From: Roseateles sp049532965
GTDB taxonomy: Bacteria > Pseudomonadota > Gammaproteobacteria > Burkholderiales > Burkholderiaceae_C
Length of the DNA: 64,000 nt
Assembly: GCF_049532965.1 (NCBI RefSeq)
Contig: NZ_CP186694.1
Coordinates: 2,170,001-2,234,000, forward strand
Direction: 5' to 3'
The notes below the pieces were generated by a model. That model had not been told where the DNA came from and made no database searches. It saw only the letters and a list, made by a program, of their open reading frames with translations. The translations under genes and the position numbers were made by a program. Each line of letters opens with the position of its first letter. Position 1 is the stretch's first letter. This document shows positions 57,802 to 64,000 of this stretch, piece after piece.

Positions 57802-58965
57802 TCACAGCGATCGCAGCACCCATTGACCGCCGGCCATCACCAGCTCGCGGTCGCATTCGAACTCGTCGTTCTCTTGTTCGTGGCCCGGCAGCACGCAGAC
57901 CACGGTTTCGCCCTGCTCGCGCAGGCGGCGGACCGCCGCGCGCAAGTCCGGGTCCTCGCCCCACGGGGCGCGTACCGCCGCCCGCAGCGACGTGGCGGGG
58001 ATCAGCCCCACCAGCGTCTTCAGGTCCAGGCTGAAGCCGACCGCCGGACGCCGGCGGCCGAAGACGGCGCCGACTTCGTCGTAGCGACCGCCGCGCAGCA
58101 CGGCGTCGCTGCAGCCCTGCGCGTACAGCGCGAAGCGCGCGCCGCTGTAGTAGCCGAAGCCCGGCAGGTCCGCCAGGTCAACGCCGATGCGCACGTCCGG
58201 ATAGGCCGCGCCCAGGTGGCGGATCAGCCACTCCAGGTCGTCCAGCGCGGCCGTGACTAGTGCATTCGCAGGCAACGCGCGGCGCGCGTCCGCCAGCACC
58301 TCGACGCCGCCGTACAGGCGCAGCAGCGCCTGCAGCGCGGCGACGACGTCGTCCGGGAGTTCGTTCGAGAACGCCGCCACGCCGGCGGCATCCTTGGCAG
58401 CCATCGCGGCGACGAGCGCGTTCAGGCGGTCCTCTCCCAGCGCGTGATCGCCCAGCACGCCGCGCACCAGGCGCGCGTCGCCCAGGTCCAGCACCAGGCC
58501 CGTCAGGCCGGCGCGCTGCATCGCGTCGATGGCGAGCTCCTGCGCCTCCAGGTCGGCTTCCAGGCCGGCATGGCCATAGATCTCGACGCCGAACTGCAGC
58601 GGCTCACGGGTGGCGGTCAGGCCTTCGGCCCGGGTGTGCAGCACCGGGCCGCAGTAGCACAGGCGCGTCACGCCAGCCCGGTTGAGCAGGTGGGCGTCGA
58701 TGCGCGCGACCTGCGGCGTCGTGTCGGCGCGCAGGCCCAGGCTGCGACCGGAGAGCTGGTCGACGAGCTTGAAGGTCTTGAGATCCAGCGCCTGGCCGGT
58801 GCCGGAAAGCAGCGAATCGAGATGCTCCAGCATCGGAGGCATCACCAGCTCGCAACCGTAGGTCCGCGCCATGTCCAGCAACTCGCGGCGCAGTTCTTCG
58901 ATGCGGCGGGCCTGGGAGGGCAGGACGTCAGCAATGTGCTCGGGCAGCAGCCAAGCAGAGGCCAT
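57802..58965 (-). CDS. hisZ: ATP phosphoribosyltransferase regulatory subunit HisZ
   Basis: 387 residues from ATG 58965. A HisRS-like catalytic domain without tRNA ligation: LPEHIADVLPSQARRIEELR, then MLEHLDSLLSGTG, LKTFKLVDQLSGRSLGLRAD and the motif 3-like FGRRRPAVGFSLDLKTL. HisZ activates the short HisG enzyme in histidine synthesis. It lies in the hflC-yjeT-hisZ-purA order found in this order of bacteria. A 191-bp gap to yjeT has no other gene. Confidence 0.96.
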   Translation of the reverse strand: MASAWLLPEHIADVLPSQARRIEELRRELLDMARTYGCELVMPPMLEHLDSLLSGTGQALDLKTFKLVDQLSGRSLGLRADTTPQVARIDAHLLNRAGVTRLCYCGPVLHTRAEGLTATREPLQFGVEIYGHAGLEADLEAQELAIDAMQRAGLTGLVLDLGDARLVRGVLGDHALGEDRLNALVAAMAAKDAAGVAAFSNELPDDVVAALQALLRLYGGVEVLADARRALPANALVTAALDDLEWLIRHLGAAYPDVRIGVDLADLPGFGYYSGARFALYAQGCSDAVLRGGRYDEVGAVFGRRRPAVGFSLDLKTLVGLIPATSLRAAVRAPWGEDPDLRAAVRRLREQGETVVCVLPGHEQENDEFECDRELVMAGGQWVLRSL

Positions 58966-59156
58966 GGACGTTCAGGGAGGGGGTTAAAAACGGCATTGTA
59001 CCGGGGGCGCGGCGAACCTCGGCCGCCGAGCCCCTCACGCGAGCGTTCAGCGCGAGTTCGTCAACGGTTCAGCGAGGCTTCGCGGGCGGGGTGCCCGGGG
59101 CGGTGTCCGGCACCAAGGCGGCACCCAGGTGGCACCGAAACCGCATCAAAGCCGCA

Positions 59157-59342
59157 TCAAAGCAGCATCAGCAACAGCAGGCCGCAGAGCAGGCTGGCCA
59201 GGCCAAGGAAGCGCAGCTGACCGTCGCTCAGCGCCAACAGCCGGGTGAACCACTGGCGCCAGGCGGCAGGGTTCAGGAAGGGCATGAGCCCCTCCATGAT
59301 CAGCAGCAGCGCCAGCGCCGCCAGCCACTTGTCGCCGGTCAT
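59157..59342 (-). CDS. DUF2065 (YjeT-like) small membrane protein
   Basis: 61 residues with two hydrophobic helices (WLAALALLLIMEGLMPFLNP and LRFLGLASLLCGLLLLMLL) and the conserved central PAAWRQWFTRLLALSDGQLR. It is a DUF2065 member, regularly next to hflC. Function unknown. Confidence 0.93.
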   Translation of the reverse strand: MTGDKWLAALALLLIMEGLMPFLNPAAWRQWFTRLLALSDGQLRFLGLASLLCGLLLLMLL

Positions 59343-59441
59343 GATGCGTCGTCGCCCTCCCCGGCCACGCCGGTCAGTTCGATGGCGAAAGCGCGGCGCG
59401 GGGAGCGGTCGCGCGGACCACCCGGGCCGGCCGCGCGGCGG

Positions 59442-60338
59442 TCACTTCTTCGGCGCGGCGGCCGGGGCGCCCGGCCCACCGTTGCGCATCGTGCTGAAGA
59501 ACTGGCTCGACGGATCGAGCACCATCACGTCGCCCTTGTTCTTGAACGCACGCTGGTACGCGTCCAGCGAGCGATAGAACTGCGCGAACTGCGGGTCCCG
59601 GCCGAAAGCCTCGGAGTACAGCGCCGACGCCTTGGCATCGCCCTCGCCCATGATCTTCTGGGCGTCGCGGTAGGCCTCGGCGGTGATGATCTCGCGCTGC
59701 TTGTCGGCATCGGCCTTGATCTTCTCGCCCTCGGCCGCGCCGGTGGAGCGCAACTCGTTGGCGACGCGGGCGCGTTCCGACTTCATCCGGTTGTAGACCG
59801 ACTCGGTGATGTTGGCCGAGAAGTCCACCCGCTTGACGCGCACGTCGACGATCTCGATGCCGAACTGCTTGGCTTCTTCCTCGAGCCGCTTGCGGACGTC
59901 GGTCATGACCTTCTCGCGCTCGGTCGCGAGCACCGCGCGCACGGTGCGCTTGGTCACTTCCTCGTTCAGCGCGGCCTGCACGATCGGGCTCAGGCGCGTT
60001 TCCAGGTTGCGCAGGCTGGTGCCGCTGTTGCGGATGTACTGGCGCGAATCGACGATGCGCCACTTCACCAGCCAGTCGAGGACGAGGCTCTTCTTCTCGG
60101 CGGTGAAGATCGGCCGCGGATCGGCGCTGTCCAGCGTCTGCACGCGGCGGTCCAGGAACACCACGTTCTGCAGCGGCGGCGGCAGCTTGAACTTCAGGCC
60201 GGGCTCGGTGATCACTTCCTTGATCTCGCCCAGCGAATAGACGACCGCGAACTGGCGCTGGTCGACGACGAACAGCGTCGAACTGGCGATCATGAAGACG
60301 ATCAGCAGGCCGACGACGACGGAGACGATGCGATTCAT
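59442..60338 (-). CDS. hflC: HflC protease modulator
   Basis: 298 residues from ATG 60338. One N-terminal membrane helix (MNRIVSVVVGLLIVFMIASS) precedes the Band-7/SPFH domain (VVYSLGEIKEVITEPGLKFK, PLQNVVFLDRRVQTLD) and a helical region ending KNKGDVMVLDPSSQFFSTM. With HflK it forms the periplasm-facing complex that regulates FtsH. It is 20 bp after hflK in the same operon. Confidence 0.97.
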   Translation of the reverse strand: MNRIVSVVVGLLIVFMIASSTLFVVDQRQFAVVYSLGEIKEVITEPGLKFKLPPPLQNVVFLDRRVQTLDSADPRPIFTAEKKSLVLDWLVKWRIVDSRQYIRNSGTSLRNLETRLSPIVQAALNEEVTKRTVRAVLATEREKVMTDVRKRLEEEAKQFGIEIVDVRVKRVDFSANITESVYNRMKSERARVANELRSTGAAEGEKIKADADKQREIITAEAYRDAQKIMGEGDAKASALYSEAFGRDPQFAQFYRSLDAYQRAFKNKGDVMVLDPSSQFFSTMRNGGPGAPAAAPKK

Positions 60339-60358
60339 TGTTGTGGGCTCCCTGTCGA

Positions 60359-61639
60359 TCAACGGCCTTCGCGATCGCGGCTGCGCATGCTGTCGCGCGA
60401 GCGCGGATCAGTGCCCAGCGACGAGGCGCCGGAGGTCGACGGATCGGCCGGCACGACCGGCGTGGGCACCGTGGTCGTGACGGTACCGGTCGAGGCCTGC
60501 TGCTGCAGCAGCTTGTCCAGCGGCAGGTACAGCAGGTTGGACCCGCTCTTGGCGTCCACCATGACCTTCGTGACGCGCGAGTAGACCTGCTGCATCGTGT
60601 CGATGTACAGGCGGTCGCGCGTGACGGCGGGCGCCTTCTGGTATTCGGCCAGCACCGACTTGAAGCGCTGGGAGTCACCCTCGGCGAACGAGACGACGCG
60701 CGCCCGGTAGGCTTCGGCATCCTCGCGCAACCGGGCCGCCTGGCCCTGCGCGCGCGGGATCACGTCGTTGGCATAGGCCTCGCCCTCGTTCTTCAGGCGC
60801 TCCCGGTCGGCGGTGGCGCGGAACGCGTCGTCGAACGCGGCCTGCACCTGTTCCGGCGGCTGCACGCTGCTGACGTTGACGTTGACGATCTGGATGCCGG
60901 TCTTGAGCCGGTCGAGCTGCGCCTGGATCGACTTGGCCAGGTCGGTCGCGATCGCGTCGCGCTGCTCGTACAGCACCGAATCCATGTTGCTGCGGCCGAC
61001 GATCTCGCGCACCGCCGATTCGGACGCCTGCGTCACGGCCTCGTCGGTGTTGACGTTCTCGAACAGGTAGTCGCGCGAATCCTTCAGCCGGTATTGCACG
61101 GTGAAGCGGATGTCGATGATGTTCTCGTCCTGCGTCAGCATCGACGAGTCGCGCAGCCCGGAAGCCTGGCCGACCGAGTTGCGGCCGACGTCGACCGTCT
61201 GCAGCTGCGTGAAGGACACCACCTCATGGGCCTGGAACGGGTACGGCAGGCGGTACTGGATGCCGGCATCCACCGTGCGGCTGTACTTGCCGAAGGACGT
61301 GATCACGCCCTGCTGGCCTTCCTGCACGATGAAGACGCCGCTGGCCAGCCACCCCAGCACCACGACGCCGATCACCAGGCCGACACCGATGCCAGCGCCC
61401 TTCATGTCGGGCTGCAGGTTGCCGCCACCGTTGCCGGACGGGCCGCCATCATTGCCGCCGCGCCCGCCGAAGAGCCGGGACAGCTTGCGGTTGAAGTCGC
61501 GCCACAACTCGTCCAGGTCAGGAGGACCCTCGTTGCGGCCATTGCTCATCCAGAGGCCCACCCAGCGGCGCAGGCCACCGGCTCCACCCCGCGGACCACG
61601 CCCATCGCCGGCGATGGACATGCGATCGTCTTGATTCAT
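60359..61639 (-). CDS. hflK: HflK protease modulator
   Basis: 426 residues from ATG 61639, with AGGA 7 bases upstream. A Gly-rich cytoplasmic N-terminus (PPDLDELWRDFNRKLSRLFG, GRGGNDGGPSGN) precedes a membrane helix (IGVGLVIGVVVLGWLASGVF) and an SPFH domain (IVQEGQQGVITSFGKYSRTV, PYPFQAHEVVSFTQLQTVDV). The C-terminal part has LPLDKLLQQQ and a Ser/Pro tail. Partner of HflC and FtsH. The ATG at 61669 is upstream but homology is poorer there. Confidence 0.96.
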   Translation of the reverse strand: MNQDDRMSIAGDGRGPRGGAGGLRRWVGLWMSNGRNEGPPDLDELWRDFNRKLSRLFGGRGGNDGGPSGNGGGNLQPDMKGAGIGVGLVIGVVVLGWLASGVFIVQEGQQGVITSFGKYSRTVDAGIQYRLPYPFQAHEVVSFTQLQTVDVGRNSVGQASGLRDSSMLTQDENIIDIRFTVQYRLKDSRDYLFENVNTDEAVTQASESAVREIVGRSNMDSVLYEQRDAIATDLAKSIQAQLDRLKTGIQIVNVNVSSVQPPEQVQAAFDDAFRATADRERLKNEGEAYANDVIPRAQGQAARLREDAEAYRARVVSFAEGDSQRFKSVLAEYQKAPAVTRDRLYIDTMQQVYSRVTKVMVDAKSGSNLLYLPLDKLLQQQASTGTVTTTVPTPVVPADPSTSGASSLGTDPRSRDSMRSRDREGR

Positions 61640-61692
61640 ACGCATCCTGATAAGGAAGTCTTGTGGCAAGTATCGGGCATTGAGGAGAGTTC

Positions 61693-63033
61693 TCAGCCTG
61701 AGCGTCCCTGCGGATGATCCTGCGGGTCCGACCGATCTTGGGGCAGGTCTTGCCCATTCAAGCGGTCGTCGGCCTCATCGATGTCATCGCCGCCGCGCCG
61801 GGCGCCGGCAGCCGCCGTGCCCGCGCCGGGCGCCGGGTCGGCGTCGATGTCCGCCCCCATCCCGGCGTACTCGGGCACGGGCTCCGCCTGCATCAGCGAG
61901 GCGATCATCGCGCGCAGTTCATCCAGGCCCTCGCCGCCCGCTGCGCTGACGAAGAGCCGGGGCAGCCGCTGGCCGCCATGCTCGCCGCCAACGCGCGTCA
62001 GCCAGTCCTGCAACTGGCGTGGGCGCTGGGTGGGCTCCAGCAGGTCGAGCTTGTTGTAGACGAGGATCTGCGGGATGTGCTGCGCGCCGATCTCGGCCAG
62101 CACCCGCTCGACCTCCTCCATCTGCTCGGTCAGCACCGGGCTGGCGGCGTCGACGACGTGAAGCAGCAGGTCGGCGTCGGCGGCTTCCTGCAGGGTCGCC
62201 TTGAAGGCCTCGACCAGCTTGTGCGGCAGGTCGCGAATGAAGCCGACGGTGTCCGACAGCGAGACGCTGGTCCCCGCCTCCTCGAGATAGAGCGAGCGGG
62301 TCGTCGTGTCGAGCGTCGCGAATAACTGGTTGGCGGCGTAGGTCCGCGCCTTGGTCAGCGCGTTGAACAGCGTGCTCTTGCCGGCGTTGGTGTAGCCGAC
62401 CAGCGAGACGCGGAACACGCCGTTGCGGGCGCGGGCACGGCGCTGCGTGGCCCGCTGCTTCTGGACCTTCTTGAGGCGCTCCTTGATCGACTTGATGCGG
62501 TCGTCGATCATCCGGCGGTCCAGCTCGATCTGGCGCTCGCCCGGGCCGCCGCGCATGCCGATGCCGCCGCTCTGGCGCTCCAGGTGGCTCCAGCGGCGCA
62601 CCAGGCGCGTCGCCAGGTACTGCAGCCGCGCGAGCTCGACCTGCAGCTTGCCTTCGAAGCTCTGCGCGCGCGCCGCAAAGATCTCCAGGATCAGCGCGGT
62701 GCGGTCGGCCACGGGCACGCCGAGGTGGCGCTCCAGGTTGCGTTGTTGAGCGGGGGAGATGGCCTGGTCGAACAGCACGGTGTGGGCGCCGTGCGCCTGC
62801 ACCATCAGCTTGATCTCGTCGGCCTTGCCGGAACCGACGAACAGCGCCGCGTCGGGCGCCTTGCGCTTGGCGACGATCCGGGCGACCGGGGTGTCACCGG
62901 CGGACTCCGCGAGCAGCGCGAGTTCGTCGAGGGTGGGGTCGAAGGCCTCGCCGCGGCCCAGATCGACCCCCACCAGAATGGCGCGCGCCGCCTCGGGGGG
63001 CGGCGTCGAATGGGTGGGATCTTGTGTGGTCAA
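61693..63033 (-). CDS. hflX: GTPase HflX
   Basis: 446 residues. The N-terminal HflX domain (ILVGVDLGRGEAFDPTLDEL, DQAISPAQQRNLERHLGVPV, GGIGMRGGPGERQIELDRR) is followed by a helical linker and G domain: P-loop VGYTNAGKSTLFNALTKA, LSDTVGFIRDLPHKLVEAF and NKLDLL. A ribosome-splitting heat-shock GTPase in other bacteria. The C-terminal 60 residues are low complexity (GADIDADPAPGAG). It lies 6 bp after hfq and 53 bp before hflK. Confidence 0.97.
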   Translation of the reverse strand: MTTQDPTHSTPPPEAARAILVGVDLGRGEAFDPTLDELALLAESAGDTPVARIVAKRKAPDAALFVGSGKADEIKLMVQAHGAHTVLFDQAISPAQQRNLERHLGVPVADRTALILEIFAARAQSFEGKLQVELARLQYLATRLVRRWSHLERQSGGIGMRGGPGERQIELDRRMIDDRIKSIKERLKKVQKQRATQRRARARNGVFRVSLVGYTNAGKSTLFNALTKARTYAANQLFATLDTTTRSLYLEEAGTSVSLSDTVGFIRDLPHKLVEAFKATLQEAADADLLLHVVDAASPVLTEQMEEVERVLAEIGAQHIPQILVYNKLDLLEPTQRPRQLQDWLTRVGGEHGGQRLPRLFVSAAGGEGLDELRAMIASLMQAEPVPEYAGMGADIDADPAPGAGTAAAGARRGGDDIDEADDRLNGQDLPQDRSDPQDHPQGRSG

Positions 63034-63039
63034 TCAGCT

Positions 63040-63282
63040 TCAGCTGGCGTCGTTGCTTTCACCGGCGTGGAAATTCACGGCCCGGCCGGGCACCACCGTG
63101 GAGATGGCGTGCTTGTAGACCATCTGCGTGACCGTATTGCGCAGCAGCACCACGTACTGGTCAAAGGACTCGATGTGGCCTTGCAGCTTGATGCCGTTCA
63201 CAAGGTAGATGCTCACAGGAACATGCTCCTTGCGCAGCAGGTTCAGGAAGGGGTCTTGCAAGAGTTGTCCTTTGTTGCTCAC
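63040..63282 (-). CDS. hfq: RNA chaperone Hfq
   Basis: 80 residues, a usual length. The Sm1 motif is QDPFLNLLRKEHVPVSIYLV, NGIKLQGHIESFDQYVVLLR, and Sm2 is QMVYKHAISTVVPGRAV. Hexameric sRNA/mRNA chaperone. It stands between der and hflX in the standard order. Confidence 0.98.
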   Translation of the reverse strand: MSNKGQLLQDPFLNLLRKEHVPVSIYLVNGIKLQGHIESFDQYVVLLRNTVTQMVYKHAISTVVPGRAVNFHAGESNDAS

Positions 63283-63362
63283 GATATGCTCCGTGTTGTG
63301 AGAGTGGTGTTGGAAGCCCGGACCTTATCACAGCACCGGGTTTCCCCGGACGGCCGCGAGGC

Positions 63363-64000
63363 TCAGGTGTCGGCAAACGGATTCTTCGAGGACCGCATCT
63401 CGATCCGCAACGGCGTGCCGACCAGCTTGTAATGGTCGCGGATCCGCCCTTCGAGGTAGCGCTTGTAGACGTCGCTGACGCCGTCGAGCGCATTCCCGTG
63501 AATGACGACGATCGGGGGATTCATCCCGCCCTGATGCGCATAACGCAGCTTGGGCCGCGAGATCCCCGCCCGTTGCGGTTGCTGGTGCTGGACCGCCTCC
63601 TGGATCAGGCGCGTCAGAACCGGCGTCGTCATCTTGCGATAGGCCGACGAATAGGCATCCGCCAACGCCTTCCACAGCGGGCCCAGGCCCTGCCGCTTCA
63701 GCGCGGAAATCTTCAGGATGGGGGCGAAGCGCAGGAACGCAAGCCGGGTCAGGATCTGGCGCTCGATGGTCTCGCGCTGGTAGCTGTCGATCGCGTCCCA
63801 CTTGTTGATCGCGACGACCACCGCGCGGCCGCTGTCCAGGATGTAGCCGGCGATGTGGGCGTCCTGGTCGGTGACGCCCTGCGTCGCGTCGATCAGCAGC
63901 AGCACCACGTTGGCGTCGGCGATCGCCTGCAGCGTCTTCACGACCGAGAACTTCTCGATCGCCTCGAAGACCTTGCCCTTGCGGCGCAGGCCCGCGGTGT
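63363..64000 (-). CDS. der: Ribosome-biogenesis GTPase Der (5' part beyond window edge)
   Basis: The last 212 residues of EngA/Der are visible; the frame continues through the right edge (DTAGLRRKGKVFEAIEKFSV at the edge is the G3 motif of the second G domain). NKWDAI is G4 and KISALKRQGLGPLW is G5. The KH-like C-terminal domain reads RPKLRYAHQGGMNPPIVVIH, GNALDGVSDVYKRYLEGRIR and ends RSSKNPFADT. The N-terminal G domain lies outside the window. Confidence 0.96.
   Translation of the reverse strand, partial: TAGLRRKGKVFEAIEKFSVVKTLQAIADANVVLLLIDATQGVTDQDAHIAGYILDSGRAVVVAINKWDAIDSYQRETIERQILTRLAFLRFAPILKISALKRQGLGPLWKALADAYSSAYRKMTTPVLTRLIQEAVQHQQPQRAGISRPKLRYAHQGGMNPPIVVIHGNALDGVSDVYKRYLEGRIRDHYKLVGTPLRIEMRSSKNPFADT

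Overview
The window is a high-GC, densely coded chromosomal segment of a betaproteobacterium of the order Burkholderiales. The order der-hfq-hflX-hflK-hflC-yjeT-hisZ-purA at the right end, the rpsP-rimM-trmD-rplS operon, cysM, the CobD/CbiB-like protein, the QmcA/NfeD pair and the 758-aa Orn/Lys/Arg decarboxylase are all typical of that order. Codon use and the number of sensor kinases suggest the Roseateles/Mitsuaria/Rubrivivax neighbourhood, but genus cannot be fixed from this window.

Layout. (1) 1-9.0 kb is accessory DNA, mostly on the minus strand. It holds two paralogous secreted trypsin-fold proteins, one with a degenerate active site, a hydroxypyruvate-isomerase-like enzyme, and an RHS/YD-repeat gene with small overlapping ORFs and a Sel1-repeat gene. 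It also holds a complete IS5-family element inserted exactly at the stop codon of the intact protease gene. Two short inverted repeats resembling insertion-sequence termini flank the RHS gene. (2) 9-15 kb: cstA plus its small ybdD-type partner, an unrecognised protein, and a Cache-type histidine kinase with a NarL-type regulator. (3) 15-33 kb: lspA, two further sensor kinases, a quinone reductase, two DMT permeases, two SDR enzymes, an MHS-type symporter, a ybaK-DUF1289-isomerase operon, and a thioesterase. The same stretch has an MFS exporter with a SufR-like regulator behind a 32-codon leader ORF, a protein-tyrosine-phosphatase-like protein, a pseudouridine synthase and a CobD/CbiB-like membrane protein. 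(4) 33-45 kb is largely housekeeping: a Nudix CoA pyrophosphatase, the rplS-trmD-rimM-rpsP operon with a recognisable promoter and long leader, GNAT and TM2-type proteins, amino-acid decarboxylase, NfeD/QmcA, tRNA-Ser(GGA), TusA-like protein, a second Nudix enzyme, cysM, tRNA-Leu(CAA), a rhomboid protease and a UdgX-type uracil-DNA glycosylase.

(5) 45-54 kb is a signalling locus. A stand-alone receiver protein diverges from a 1713-residue soluble hybrid kinase with seven tandem HAMP units, GAF, kinase and two receivers. That gene overlaps the start of a second hybrid kinase (REC-HK-REC). (6) 53.8-55.9 kb holds a 695-residue protein of unknown function with two hydrophobic stretches; it looks foreign, and its 3' end runs into the next convergent gene. 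(7) 55.8-64 kb is the conserved block of a phosphoribosyltransferase, purA, hisZ, yjeT-like, hflC, hflK, hflX, hfq and der (cut by the right edge).

The most unusual parts are the RHS island with its candidate tail/immunity pairs and IS-like ends, the degenerate protease paralogue, the HAMP-array kinase locus and the two unrecognised proteins. I saw no CRISPR array, rRNA or prophage. Several starts were chosen by eye from ribosome binding sites and homology patterns, and these are flagged in the entries.
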